From Cladorhizidae sp. MBARI D1340-BT2 (lineage: Eukaryota; Porifera; Demospongiae; Poecilosclerida; Cladorhizidae): a DNA stretch of 64,000 nt. Under the pieces are notes generated by a model that was not told where the DNA came from, ran no database searches, and worked only from the letters and a program-made list of their open reading frames with translations. Shown here one piece after another: positions 11,521-23,077 of this stretch (positions are counted from its first letter, which is position 1; each line of letters opens with the position of its first letter). The translations under genes and the position numbers were made by a program. The stretch covers positions 45,865,165 to 45,929,164 of the forward strand of contig JAQNBH010000009.1 in assembly GCA_028752905.1 (NCBI GenBank), written 5' to 3'.

Positions 11521-11995
11521 CAAAACATGGTAACATATTAACACCTTTTGCAACAGATTCATAGATTGTATGGAACATATCGACCAGTACTTATTATCGA
11601 CTAGTTATACTGAGCGAGTGTGCAAGCCAAATATCCAAACCCACCCACACAATATGGGATAGTCGACGGGAATTTACAAAGCCTGCGCTACTCCCACAAA
11701 AAGAGAAGAAGGGAGAAGAGCTGTTTGTGAGGCAAGTTTCTCTACATTTGCAGTTGTGCGAGTGTTCGTGGGTATTACAAACTGTGCATTATATCTTTTT
11801 TGACAGAGCAATATTCTTCAAATATCTTTTTTTGCTCTAGCTACACTTGTGATGTCACTTAGTTATTTATCTGCCAAGTCCATGTGGAACTTTTCTCAGT
11901 ATCACTTTTTTCTACATCATTAGTTACACTCAGTTTCAATCATCACTTTCTCTGTTTTTCTGTTGCAAAGGGTGTTAATATGTTACCATGTTTTG
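11521..11995. mobile_element. 475-bp non-coding element with 34-bp terminal inverted repeats
   Basis: Positions 11521-11554 (starting CAAAACATGGTAACATATTA) are the inverted copy of 11962-11995 (starting GTTGCAAAGGGTGTTAATAT), with one mismatch. The interior has no coding potential. This fits a MITE or a foldback element. Target duplications were not identified, so the true ends may extend further. Confidence 0.65.
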
Positions 11996-12024
11996 AAGTG
12001 TATTGATTGGCAGGCAATCGTAAG

Positions 12025-12128
12025 AACTAATAAACCCTTAAACTAATAAAAGTAATAAAAGTAATCATCAGCCTTTTGAATAGTTTATTAATTTAAGGGT
12101 TTTTGAATAGTTTAAGGGTTTATTAGTT
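12025..12128. repeat. perfect 20-bp inverted repeat with 64-bp loop
   Basis: AACTAATAAACCCTTAAACT at 12025-12044 is exactly inverted at 12109-12128. A further partial copy of the TTTAAGGG core sits in the loop. It could form a hairpin; its origin is unknown. Confidence 0.85.
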
Positions 12129-13576
12129 AGTCATAGACCGACACTTTCTCAATATCTGGTTAGATGGGCATTCATAGAACAATCTATAGATTGGATGCAA
12201 ATCTATTAGCAAGTGTGAAGGAGAATGTCCAACAAACTGAACAAAGATCAGTATTGTACCACACAAATGATTTATCGCTATATATTCTGATATCAAAATA
12301 ATCAATTTTGCAGTAGTTATATATGTTCGTTTTGAGTATTGCCGTTTTGAGTATTGCCTTAAAGCAGTATTCGTTTTTGATAAACATTTAGTATAGCCTT
12401 ATTAGGAGAAATGCGGCCATTTTGTAAAATGGTAGCCATTTTTTGTTGCAAATGTTAGCCATTTTGTACAAAATAGCTGCCATGAACTTGCAATATTGGA
12501 AGCATTGAAATGTGTAATAGTGATTTGAGACCACATTGTTAGAGCATGCATGGCGGCCAATTTGGAAAACAGCTGTCATGGGTACTATTGTGATTGCCTC
12601 CATATCAAAAAATGTTCATAGGGTATTAATCTACATGTGTACCAATTTTGGTGCTTTTATCAAAAAATGCACAATAGGTTTGGTATGCCGCTATATAGCA
12701 CTATATAGATTGGCATCCAATCTATGAATTCATAGATTGCACTGCACAATCTATAGATTGGGCAGATTCATAGATCGGATGGAACATATATACCACAAAC
12801 ATTTAAAGGCCAATAAAACAATATAATATTCTACTCATCTTCATTTTAACATAAATATAGGTAAAGGGTCATTCAAATGTTTATGGTCTCGTAGTGGTAA
12901 ATTCCTGTGCGATATCTTTTTTACCAAAAAGACTTGGCAAATTTTAATTTGATTATATATATAGCTACCAAACAAAAGGCTGATGGAAAGAGAAAAACCT
13001 TGTCAGCTGAAAATAATTGTCCAAGTGAGAATTTACCCATGTGGACCCAGACCAGCTATTAAATAATACTGATCTTCATTGTATTAAAAAGGAAGAGGCG
13101 TTATAAACAATCGGTAAATTATAGTACCATTTCTTCTTTGTAACTATCAATCCGTATATTGTGGTTAAATTTAAAAAAATTGTCTTTTATTTTATTTCTA
13201 TATCACGAATACTCTCAGCTGACATCATGTGATTAAAGATAAATCTTAAAGTAATCACTTCTTTGTAGTGATTTACAGATTTTCGTATGTTTTTAGGAGT
13301 TAAGAATGCAGAAAACTTGGGCAGGATGGTTTTGACCCCCAATTTTGACTGCATGTATATAACTTGGGTCTGGTTGTACCATTTAGTATTAAAAGAGAGC
13401 ACACAGAATGATCTGCTGTATATATATCAAGGTCCAGGGGAGAAGACAGGAGATGAAAAGTGGTGGTGGGGGGGCTGAGATATGCATGCAGAAATTTTGC
13501 TGGACTACGCCCACCTTGTCTAGCCATTATACTAGCTAATTGGTGGAACAACTATTATACTTCCTCCCATGGGTTC
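12129..13576. other. AT-rich DNA with repeated ATTCATAGATTG-type palindromic motifs
   Basis: The motifs AATCTATGAAT, TCTATAGATTGG and GATGGAACATAT recur at about 11490-11575, 12160-12200 and 12700-12790 in both orientations. This includes a 22-bp perfect palindrome at 12718-12739 (AATCTATGAATTCATAGATT core) and a 14-bp one, CAATCTATAGATTG, at about 12747-12760. Runs of AGCCATTTTG occur at 12400-12480. No coding sequence was recognised. Confidence 0.6.
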
Positions 13577-15758
13577 TCACTCAACTGACAAATAATTTAA
13601 TTTAAAGGACTCAATGATGTTTACATGATTGTGTGTACAAAGATAAATAATATAACACATCAAGGAAAGCTTCCCCCCAAAACTTCTTTCATTCATAAAT
13701 TCATTGGCGACTGAAACCAAGTCAAGTGAGTCAGTTAAAGCTTTGTGGACATGGAGAAGCAAGCATTTACTTCAGCCATCGTAGACCTGTGTACGTTAAG
13801 ACATGCTTCAGTGCAGAAAAGGTTCTTTCAGCCATGCAGATGTAACAGAGATTGTTAGATAGAGACGAAGGAGCTGATGCACAGTTGGTATATAGCATTG
13901 TTTGGAAAATGCTTTTCTTGCTCATTACATCACAGATCATCTGTACAGAAGTGACTTTCTTCACTTCAGGGCTTGCTTGACAACATCTTGTAAGAGTTGG
14001 AGGTGTCTGGCTAGTCTGACATAATTATTGACATCGTCTTTGTAGCAAGTTTGTTCAGCTCTTCCATGCTGTCTTCATAAACATTACCATTTGCTGCACT
14101 CACAAGAGTTTTTTCAATTGCCAGGATTAATGGAATATGTCGTTTACTAAACCTGTCTTCCAACTAACCATAGAGCAGGTCACACGCTTCAAAGAACATT
14201 TGCCGAAAGTATGCCTTTGCAGACATAAAAAGGTGTGGTTCACTCCCACTTTCAAAACGTGGAGGATGCCTTCTTCTGTAACGAGGTAATTCTGGTTGGC
14301 CACTTTTTGCAAAGTGAAAGAAACTTGCTCTGTTGCACTAAATAAAAAGTGACTGAGTTGGAGACCAAATAAAGTGCTGAATTTTTCCAAAAAGTGCTGA
14401 ATTTTTCCAAAAAGTGCATCAAGCCAGCAGCCTTTAAACCATATTCATCATGTGTTGTTGAATTAATTTCCTCCAATGCCTCTAACAATAGGGTGTAGTG
14501 TAGTCTTTGAGAATGGCAACAGTTGTTGCTGTCCATCTGGTAGGACATAATGGCTTCAGACTAATACCTCCACTTGTCTCCTGTAACTTCAATGAAAAGA
14601 GATGTTGTCGTTTCGGAGATAGATTTGCTTATTTCCTTCACTGTTTCGAGAATCGAGACCATCTCTGATACATGCAAGCTTCCTTCCAACATCCTGTAAG
14701 CAAAGATTCAGTGAATGTGCACAACAATGCAGTGCAATTGCAGAAGGGTATTCATTTCTAAACCTTGTTGCCACACCAGATTTTCTTCACTGCATGTTGG
14801 CAGCCATCATAGGCCTGTCCTCGACATAATGATAATGAGAGGCTGCATCGAATCAGTAGATCTTTGATTACTGTGAAAAGAATCTCTGCTCTATTGTCAG
14901 CAACCCTAAATAAGCCTATTGAATCTTCTCGTATTTCAAAGTCAGTATTCACCCAGCGGATGGACAAATCGAGCTGTTGACTGTTGATAACATTGGTTGC
15001 CTCATCAGCTATTCTCTGCTATTACTGAGAACAGTACTGGTTCAGTCTTTTTCATTTTCTTTAAAAGGGTTCAAAGTAGTGTCTGCCCTAGAATAGAAAT
15101 TTGCTCATTAACTGACTGATGACTAGTGAATCGGTTTTCTTTGATCCAGTTTTTTATAGCTTCATTATTCTCACTCCAAACCAGCAGAAGCTGTTGAAAG
15201 TTATCTTCTGATTCAGTATGGCTATTGCTTGACGAGTAAGATATCGTATGCCTTTAAACTGCATTAGCAGTCCTTCTCTTCGGGTTTGCTGAAGTTGTTG
15301 CATGTGGCAGCTCAGCTGGTTTGGCATCCCACGAGCTATTTTGCTTCTCTATGAGTATGCGAAACTTCATGTCTTCTGAACTTTTCCAAGGCAATTCTGG
15401 AATCCTGATTTAGTAAAAGTACTGTCCCCCATTTTACTGAATGAAAGTAAACCATGCTTGTTGCTATAACGACAATAAAGACAAAATACTTTCTTTTGTG
15501 TAATGCAAATACTAAGCCAAGGAAACTCTTTATACCACTTTGGTTGAAAATTTCTCGTTTAGATACCAGTAGTGCTAGTGTTGGCTTATCAACTGTTGAA
15601 AAGCTTCTACATCGACAACATTGTGACATGCAACTGATTTGAAGTTTCAGGGTTGGTAAGATAGGAGTGTTTGAGTTTATCTCACTTGAATGCTGCTCTA
15701 CATTTTCTGGACTTCCATGTTGAGCATCTCCTTTTTCATCACTGCCAAGGACAACCAT
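13577..15758 (-). pseudogene. hAT transposase relic A (degraded)
   Basis: Read on the minus strand, broken frames follow the order of a hAT transposase. A TTF-type zinc-finger region (ending FRRHEVSHTHREAK) lies at about 15336-15460. A catalytic-domain segment with EDSIGLF and LSLCRGQAYDG lies at 14758-14967. An HCCAHSLNLCLQDVG segment lies at 14589-14774. A C-terminal dimerisation motif, AERTFSALKHVLTY, is at about 13790-13840, followed by LLHVHKALTD. Many stops and frameshifts separate the pieces. The same blocks in the same order occur in relic B, so both are copies of one family. Element ends were not found. Confidence 0.85.
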
Positions 15759-16424
15759 TGCTTCAGATTCATCACAATCACTGGCTTCTGAACTATCTTC
15801 CAGTTACTCAGTTTTCTTTGCTTTACTGGACCAACTTTTCAGTGAGGCTTGTCGCTTAGAGCTATCAGTACGGGCCTACAAATCAACTTGGTAACTAGAT
15901 AATAATGTAGCTGGTTATAATGCTATGTGCCCATGTGGTCTAGATGCTGAGCTTGCAAGTTGGTTAATTTGCATTATAATATGCACAAGTCATCAGTGTA
16001 GGCGCCTCAGTGCACTAATGAATTATAATAACATAAGATGCACAAGTCAGTGCATAATTATAGGCACTAATTAATCCATTAACATCTACACTATGTTCTT
16101 TGTAGTCTGCCTACATAACATGCAAAGTTCTATCTGTAATTACACAAGGCAGTTCGTGAATGATCAAACTAAACATGTTGACATTGACAAAAAGCCCCCC
16201 CCAGTATAAAAATTGGGGGGAGCCAGAGCCCCCTCTGCCCCCCTGTTTTCTCTGCCAGGTCATAGAGTGAAGTGTGCAGAATTTATGGATCCAAAGTCGT
16301 ACCCACAGGGTTTTTCCCCATCTTTGGTATATTCATTTCTTGAGCCGGCGGTATACAATGATATGAGTGGCTACAATGAAAGTATCATAACTCAAGAATG
16401 GTCGACAATAATGAGTTGACACTT

Positions 16425-16492
16425 GAAATGCAGTTATTAGTATAATAGTGAAGGAGTTAGTATAATAGTGAAGGTATAGAATACAGTAGAAT
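16425..16492. repeat. two to three copies of a GTATAATAGTGAAGG unit
   Basis: Short tandem copies of TTAGTATAATAGTGAAGGTATAGAATAC lie immediately left of the hAT B element. The same unit is expanded to a larger array at 28.85-29.2 kb. Confidence 0.8.
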
Positions 16493-16529
16493 ACGTACTC
16501 AGTGCCCATGGGCACTCGACCACTCCGAG

Positions 16530-19200
16530 CAGGGGTGGCTCCAGTAGTTGCTGGTTGGGGGGGCAAGGGGATGGCGCAAGTAAGCATGCTAAAATTTTTG
16601 AAGACTACCCCAACTTTTTAAAGCCACAAATTTTATCACACACACACATACACAAATAATGTTCCAAAGTATCTCTTTCTTAGTGTTATAAAATCTTGGG
16701 CAATTTCTTGTAAGTTATAAGTCTATCTGTGAGATCCTTGTGGATGTGTAGTAAAATGCAGTTATTTAACCTTTTTTCTGACATAGTGGATCTTAAGTAT
16801 GTTAGAACACGTCTTAAAGTGGAAAAACTTCTTTCAGAGGTTGAGGATATAATTGGAACTGTAAAGTAGAGGCGTAGCAATCTGTGAACTTCTGGAAACA
16901 TTGATCGATACGCAAGTGTACTCATAGCTTCACATATTGTTCGAATGCTAATTACTTTCTTCACTTCTGGTAAGGCCTGGTTGATAACATCAACTAGAAC
17001 TCCCAGATGCTTCTTCAGTCGATCAAAGTCAAGGTCATTCTTAAAAACAGATTCTTGAATGACTTCAAGCTCACTTTCATAAACTTCTCCATTAGCAGCC
17101 TTAATAAGAAATGATCATTGCAATCATGGGGTTCATTAAATGCACTTGCTTAATTAAATCGATCATCCAGTTCTTGGATAAGGATATCACAAGCTTCATA
17201 ATGAATTTTACGAAAGTAAACTTTGGGTGCATCAAACTGATGAGGTTGACTGCTATCGAATCTTGCTGGTAACCTTTTATACCTAGGCAGTTTAGGGCCC
17301 CCAATTTCCAATGAATGAGCCTGATCAACAACAGCACTATAGAACCTTTCAAACTCTATATCTTTCCTCTGGCGCTGGTAAAAATCTTGTGTTACATTAA
17401 CTGCTGACATTGCCTCTTGAATGCTTAGATCCTTGGCGTGTATATAAGACTTTAGAAGTTTCTTCAGCAGCACTGAAAAGAAGGTGACCCAATTTTAAAC
17501 CAATTAAAATTTCAAATTTTTCCAAAGCAGCAAGTATTCCAGCTGCATAATCATCATGGGTTGTTTGATGGACTTCTTCCATGGTTTCCATAATAACACC
17601 ATACTGATTGATCACAGCACCAATGGCGGCACCAGTTCTAACTGTCCATCGAGTTGGACAACAGCACCTTAATGCCACCTTCTGCAGTCTCATTTAGCAA
17701 CAATTTCTTAGAAAAGAGATGCTTTCTTTTAGGAGAGTAATTTATTAACTTCACTATTTCTCTAATAAGATCAATAGTATCTCTCAATAGCTGTATCTGC
17801 CTCCCTGCATCTTGCAGGCAGAGATTCAGGGAGTGAGCCAGACAATGGACAGGCAATGCAGCTGGGACTTCTTTTCTGAACAAGGTAGCTAAGCCTTTTC
17901 TTTTCCCCTGCATTGCAGCAGCTCCGTCGAATGCTTGACCACGACATAATGACAAAGGCAAAGCACATCGCATAAGCATATCTTTCAATACAACAAATAA
18001 AGTTTCAGCTTTAGTGTTGGGAAGATTGAATAAACCAACTGAATCTTCATGCACCATAATATAATCATCATCGACATACCTTATAAACTGTTCTTTAAAA
18101 GTAACGTCAGTAGCCTCATCAGCAATCACAGCATACCAACTAGGAACACTACTCATGATTATTGCTAAAATTTGTCGTAATACTTTTTGCCCCATCAGAC
18201 TTATCATTTCATTAACAATGTCATGTGATAAATACTTCCCTTCATTGACCCAGTTTTTGATGTCATTATTATCACTTGACCAATTGCTTAATAATTGAGG
18301 TAGATTTCCCTCTTCTTCAGAATGTCCACGCAATGCTATGCCTTGCCGGAGAAGATATTTCATAGCCTCAAGTTGTTTCAAGAGCCCAATATGCCGAGAC
18401 AGTTGAGCTCTAGCAATTTGAGTGTTGAGCTGAGTAGCAATTGATGGATTGGCAAGAGCATTCCATTTCAACTTCATTTCAAGATGCATATCTGAATTCT
18501 CATGGGTACGAAATTTTTGAATAGCCTTTTTATAATTATCAAATCCTTTAATTGTAAATGCTTCCTCACCTTTTGTCGAAAATGTAAGTAGGTCATGTTT
18601 GTGTGCATATTTGCAGTAGACACAAAATACTTTCTTCGTAGTACATAGAGTGAGCCATTCATGTTTGTCATACCATGTAGCGAGAAATTTGCGATCATTC
18701 TTAGCAAATAGATAATGCCTTTGGTAGGCAGTTTTTTCCTCAGTACAGCATTGATTCATGCATTCTTCATTGACAGTAACAGATTCATTGTCACCAACAG
18801 AAATACTTTCTTCCCCTATCTCTTCCAGACATTCGAGCCTTCATTACATACCTGTTCCTTACCGACAGACTCTTTATGAAAGAACTTCAAAGTCATGTTC
18901 TTGTAAAAGCTCATTCCCAGATACACCAGGCATCCCTTCTTTTTGTGAAGTTTTCTTCTCCTTTGGCCACATTTCTGTTAGACTTCTTTGAGTTTCCTTT
19001 CTCTTCATCTCCAGCTGCTTATTTGCACATGTGGGTTTAATAATTTGAGCAGCTGCAATCATAATGTGGTTTTAGCAGGTTAACATGTGGTCTGGGGTTT
19101 ACAGGCAGATAATACTGTATAATTATAGCATGCATTGACAGGCCACAAGATCATTGGGGGGGGCAATGCCCCCCCAACCCGCCCTATGGAGCCTCCCCTG
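16530..19200 (-). mobile_element. hAT element B with terminal inverted repeats
   Basis: The left terminus is CAGGGGTGGCTCCAG at 16530. The right terminus ends GGAGCCTCCCCTG at 19200, whose reverse complement is CAGGGGAGGCTCC. The intervening 2.67 kb contains the full order of hAT transposase domains on the minus strand. The flanks (ACTCCGAG left, ACTCGCCT right) share only ACTC, so the 8-bp target duplication is decayed or not original. Confidence 0.85.
16686..19062 (-). pseudogene. hAT transposase B, frameshifted but nearly full length
   Basis: The coding order on the minus strand starts with a basic N-terminus (18874-19062: KRKETQRSLTEMWPKEKK). The longest open piece (17638-18759, 373 aa) follows, with a TTF-type zinc finger (KKVFCVYCKYAHKH), the first catalytic Asp region (AVIADEATD), the second (LSLCRGQAFDGAAAM) and the HCLAHSLNLCLQDAG block. 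Further pieces lie at 17397-17693 and 17150-17473. The C-terminal dimerisation domain (16686-16964) has TSERSFSTLRR and LTYLRSTMSEKRLNN. At least four frame breaks make it inactive as it stands. The architecture is that of the ZMYM/DUF4371-like branch of hAT transposases, which move DNA by cut-and-paste. Confidence 0.88.
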
Positions 19201-19546
19201 ACTCGCCTCTAATATCAGTGGGGTGGGTGCTAGCTCCACGCATATGGGCGATTACTACAGCAACTCAGTTTGCGTCATTACTCCACCGATTTGCACACAG
19301 AACCAATAATTTGCACACGCGCTCACGTAATAACACTGAAGTGCAGTACAATACAGTGTAACAAAGATTAAAAACTATGCTAGATAGTGTTGATTTTGTT
19401 CGTCCTCTTCTCCAGGTTCTTCTAGCCCTTCCAACCCATCAGCTTTACCATCACTCATCCCAGCGTAAGGATCTTCGTCGTCGTCGTCACTCTCCTCATC
19501 AACTTTCTTTGGAACGCATTCCCTGATGAAGTCATCCTCTGAACCA
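19201..19546. other. non-coding stretch with an acidic-tail-like sequence
   Basis: On the minus strand, 19400-19520 contains a GAC/GAA-rich run (encoding Asp/Glu-rich residues) in line with the pogo-like transposase fragment that starts just to the right. It is probably that protein's acidic C-terminus. Confidence 0.4.
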
Positions 19547-20215
19547 TCAGAAATCCCACAGTAAAAGGAAGGAGCGAGCTATTAATTCTTCTTCAGCAGA
19601 GACCCAATCAATAGCATCCTGTCTTGAGGGGGACTTCAAGTTGCCTTTCTTTGTCCTGCAGGTGTCGGCGCTTCTCCTCCATTCCATCCACACTTCCCTC
19701 ATTTTATCCTTGAATGGCTTGTTCACAGAAACATCCATTGGCTGTGCCAGCCACCTAGACAAAATGTAAGCATTTGCAGACCATCATTTGTGACAAGACT
19801 ATTGAAATTGGTTCACTACATTACCTGGGATGAATACCAGGTCTGTTTCCAACTCCTCAGCTACATCCTTGGTGTCAGCACACTTGTGTGGACGATAGGC
19901 ATCAAGGACAAGGAGTCGTCGTATACCGTACAAAGACTTCTCCCATACCCTGCGTAGCCAGCTGTGCAGTTTTGTGCGTGTCATCCATCCATTTTTGCTG
20001 GCAGTGACCTCAACATTGTCAGGAACTGTAAGTTCTGCTGTAACGCGTGGGCCAATTTTTCCATTTCTCTCTTTGAAAATGATGACAGCAGGGAGTTTTG
20101 TTCCATCTCCTGTGGCACACAAAGCTACTGTGAAACCCTTCTTTTGGGCACCAGTGGCAGTGGTGCCATGGTGTTGGATTTTATCCAAACTGTTTGGATT
20201 TTTGACCCTTAAATT
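19547..20215 (-). pseudogene. pogo/Tigger-like DDE transposase, C-terminal part
   Basis: The frame at 19799-20188 reads KKGFTVALCATGDGTKLPAV, then RRLLVLDAYRPHK, the second catalytic Asp region of the DDE_1 (pogo/Tigger/jerky) family. A second frame at 19547-19762 contains LAQPMDVSVNKPFKDKMRE, the third catalytic Asp region. One frameshift separates them near 19.78 kb, and the N-terminal DNA-binding half is missing here. A pogo-type N-terminal half lies on the same strand at 27.96-28.70 kb, on the far side of the hAT C and Gypsy insertions. Confidence 0.85.
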
Positions 20216-20221
20216 TTTCTG

Positions 20222-20292
20222 TTTTTATCAATAAATGTTATCAATAAATGTTATCAATAAATGTTATCAATAAATGTTATCAATAAATGTTT
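20222..20292. repeat. 13-bp tandem repeat, five copies
   Basis: Head-to-tail copies of TTATCAATAAATG between the pogo fragment and the hAT C element. Confidence 0.92.
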
Positions 20293-20382
20293 GGATTTTT
20301 CATCATTAGAAAAAATTGTTTGACATTTCATGCATATCAGACCATGTGCAGCCTATTTCAAAAGGTATTAGCTGAGTGTGGT

Positions 20383-20490
20383 CATTTTGTGGTCACCTGA
20401 TCTGTGCAGGAATATTCATGTGGTCACTTGGTCTGTGCAGGAATATTCCTGCACAGTCATGTGTTATTATGTGGTCACCTAGTCTGTGCA
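20383..20490. repeat. about 33-bp repeats upstream of hAT C
   Basis: Three to four imperfect copies of TGTGGTCACCTGATCTGTGC, two of them followed by AGGAATATTC. They lie between the left side of hAT C and its first ATG, where hAT elements often carry subterminal transposase-binding repeats. That function is inferred. Confidence 0.7.
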
Positions 20491-20584
20491 TGCAGAGCCA
20501 GAACCCTTTGCATGCTCATGCATGATTGGGTATTTAAGCCTGATTTGTTAGAATCTTTCACAGTGATGCCAGAGAGAGTTAGCT

Positions 20585-22282
20585 ATGGCATCTTCAGAAC
20601 CCAGTACTTCAAGGTTACCAGAAGAAGATTCTTCCGATATGGATTCTGATATGAGGTTTCACAAATTGACATTGACAATCAAATCTCTACATCTATCAGG
20701 TCTTCTAAGTCTGCAAAAAAGCGATTGTGTGTCAATCGAAGATGGTATGCAAAGACTTTCCCATGGGCCACAACTTTGAGAAAGGGATCTTCTTTTGCCT
20801 TCTGTATGAAATGCTCTCGTGATATAAACATTGGAAGAGGTGGGTACTCAAGATCTCAGGAGACATCAGGAAACGAAATTACACAAACACTCAGAAAAAG
20901 ATGGTGTGGGTGTACTGCCTCTACAGTCCTACTTTGGGCCAATAAGAGAGGAGTCTGTAATCTGTGCAGAAGTACTCTTCGCATATTTCCTTGGAGAGCA
21001 TCATCTTGCCTTTCAATTGGGAGATCATTGACCAAACTATTCAAGTTGATGTTTCCTGATTCTTCTATTGCTAAAGACAAAGTGCAGTCGTACTTAAGCA
21101 ACAGCTGTGTTGAAAGTTATTGCCCAGGATTGTTGGAAACACATTTCTGCAGCAGTTAGAGAGACTAAATACTTCAGCCTCCAAACTGATGAGACAACTG
21201 ATATTACCGTTACACAACAAGCTGCTATTATGCCTCGATTCTTTGATAACACCCAAGGACAGGTGAGATGTGTCTTCTTTGCTCAAGAGAGTGTAGAGAG
21301 GGCAACTACAGAGCTGCTATTTAACGCAATCGATAAGCATTTTCAAGAATCCACTACCCTCCTTTATGATTCTTGTCGGATTAGGTACAGATGGGGCCAA
21401 TGTAATGTTGGGAGTACGAAATTCAGTGATGTCACGGTTATGATGTAAGCAGCCAGCTTTAGTTGCTCTTCATTGTCATTGTCACATAGCAGCACTAATA
21501 GCAAATGCGGCCTGCAAAGTCTTGCCTGATGATGAATTGGAAGATCTGACAACTGATGTATGGTATTTTTTCCATTATTTCCAGAAGAGCCAAAGGAGGC
21601 TACGACAGTTTGAAGAATTTCAGAGTTTTGTGGCATGCACAAGTTGTTAAAAGCATGCCTCAGCTTGTGTAAATCGTCTTATCGAGCAATATGAAGCCTT
21701 ACTCTCATACTTTTGAAGTAGTGAGGATAAGCAGGCAGTAGTGAGAAGAGTAAAATGAAAAGCCTCTGACCAAAGCTTACTTGCTCTTTCTATGTTCTGC
21801 ATTACCAATTGTTAATTATTTCAACAATTGGAGATGCAGCAGCAATCTCCACTTCTTCATGTTCTCTACCAAGAGCTCGATGGCTTAATACAAAAATTTC
21901 TATTGTGGTTCATGAATTCTGAGTACATGTGTGCTGCTGAATATGTTTCACAAGTGTGCATTGATAACTCAGAAGAGATCTCCCTTTACACGAAGTTTTA
22001 GTAGGTCACAACACACTATCACACCTTGAAGAAGAGGATGGATTATCATCTGAAGATGTGAGAAAATTTAGGGAGACTATCCAAGCTTGGTGGATTGCTG
22101 TAGCCAAGGGGGCTGTCAAACAATTACCTATGAGTCACAAGTTACTCTCCAATCTCAAATGGCTTCAACCAGGCTTACAACAATACAGTACGGCTGGTCA
22201 GGCTTGCTGCAGCAGTGTGTCCCTCAGGTAGTTCCAAGTTCCAGCCTTCAAGAGGAATTTATGGATTTCTGCATGTCGCCAT
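20585..22282 (+). pseudogene. hAT transposase C, 5' part, interrupted by an LTR element
   Basis: From ATG 20585, frames on the plus strand read MASSEPSTSRLPEEDSSD, then a zinc-finger-like block with WAKTFPW-type context and SSFAFCMKCSRDINIGRGG. The catalytic-domain stretch follows, with FSLQTDETTDITVTQQ (first catalytic Asp region). Further frames give GLGTDGANVMLG (second) and HCHCHIAALIANAACK, then text down to EEFMDFCMSPL at 22282. Several single-base frameshifts and stops are present. The family differs from hAT A/B. The ORF stops exactly where the Gypsy-like LTR begins and its downstream part resumes after the other LTR. Confidence 0.85.
22278..22282. other. target-site duplication GCCAT, left copy
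   Basis: GCCAT directly precedes the left LTR. The same five bases directly follow the right LTR at 27571-27575. Deleting the element and one GCCAT leaves the hAT C reading frame continuous across the junction. Confidence 0.85.
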
Positions 22283-22455
22283 TAGATAAGGGGATCTCAC
22301 TCTTTGGTCGCAATGCCACTGAATCAGAATTGGTAGTACATGTACACGAATAGTATACAGACTGGCTAGTATTGTGATGCGCATGCGTACATGTAGGACA
22401 ATGATAATAGGTACGGATCGATTGTGTGTGAGTGTATGTAGTATAGTATTGTCTA
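22283..22455 (-). repeat. 3' LTR of Gypsy-like element
   Basis: This 173-bp copy is similar to 27425-27570. Both start TAGATAA on the plus strand and share ATGCCACTGAATCAGAATTG and TGTGATGCGCATGCGTACAT. They end TTGTCTA and TTGTGTA. The next bases, TATATCTCCCCCC, are a polypurine tract on the element's own strand. The LTR ends are TA...TA rather than the usual TG...CA. Confidence 0.85.
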
Positions 22456-22502
22456 TATATCTCCCCCCAAGTCTTTGGCCAGTATGGTTGGAGACTGAGT
22501 AG

Positions 22503-23077
22503 TTAGTATATATGTTCCAGAGTAGTAGTAGTCTGGTTTCCGATGGGTTCGCTTTGATCTTCTAAGTCCAGGGTCTGGGGTGGCTGTCTGGGTGTAGTGC
22601 AGTCTCCTAGCCTGGCTTCTTTGGGGGTTGTATCCTGGTTCAGGGTCCGGTTTGTTCCAGGGGTGGCGATGGTGGGTGTGGTGTCCATGAGTGTGATAGG
22701 TATTGGGAGGTTTCCTGTCGGGATGTGGTCTGAGTGGGTTTGGTCTTTGGTTTTAGTGGGTGTTGGCATCATCGGTGTGGTTTTGGGGTTTCCTGTCGGG
22801 TTGTGGTTCGAGTGGGTTTGGTCTTCGGTTTTAGTGGGTGTCGGCATCATTGGTGTGGTTTTGGTGATTGGTGGTGGAGCTTGGGTGGTGGTCTTGGTTC
22901 TGTGAAGGCGCTTTGTGCGATATCTTGGGAGATGCTTAGTTTGGCTGCGGGTGGTTGGTGTGGGGTGTATCTTATCAAGAACTTCCTGTTCCTGAGGGAG
23001 ACTCTCCCTGAGCCGTCCATCTTCACCAGGTACTGGGGTACTGCCTCACTTCGATCACTGTGCCGGTGCGATCCCAT
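22503..23077 (-). pseudogene. integrase C-terminus and proline-rich tail
   Basis: The frame at 22847-23077 carries YLVKMDGSGRVSLRNRKFL, a typical end of Gypsy-type integrases. It continues the integrase frame at 23023-23670 after a frameshift. Downstream, 22503-22850 encodes a Pro/Thr-rich repeated tail with TPMMPTPTKTEDQTHS-type copies, followed by the polypurine tract. Nothing suggests an env gene. Confidence 0.7.

Noticed and set aside
22503..22850. Possible env gene next to the 3' LTR
   Set aside because: The Pro/Thr-rich frame is a low-complexity extension of pol with internal repeats. No signal peptide or membrane segment is seen.
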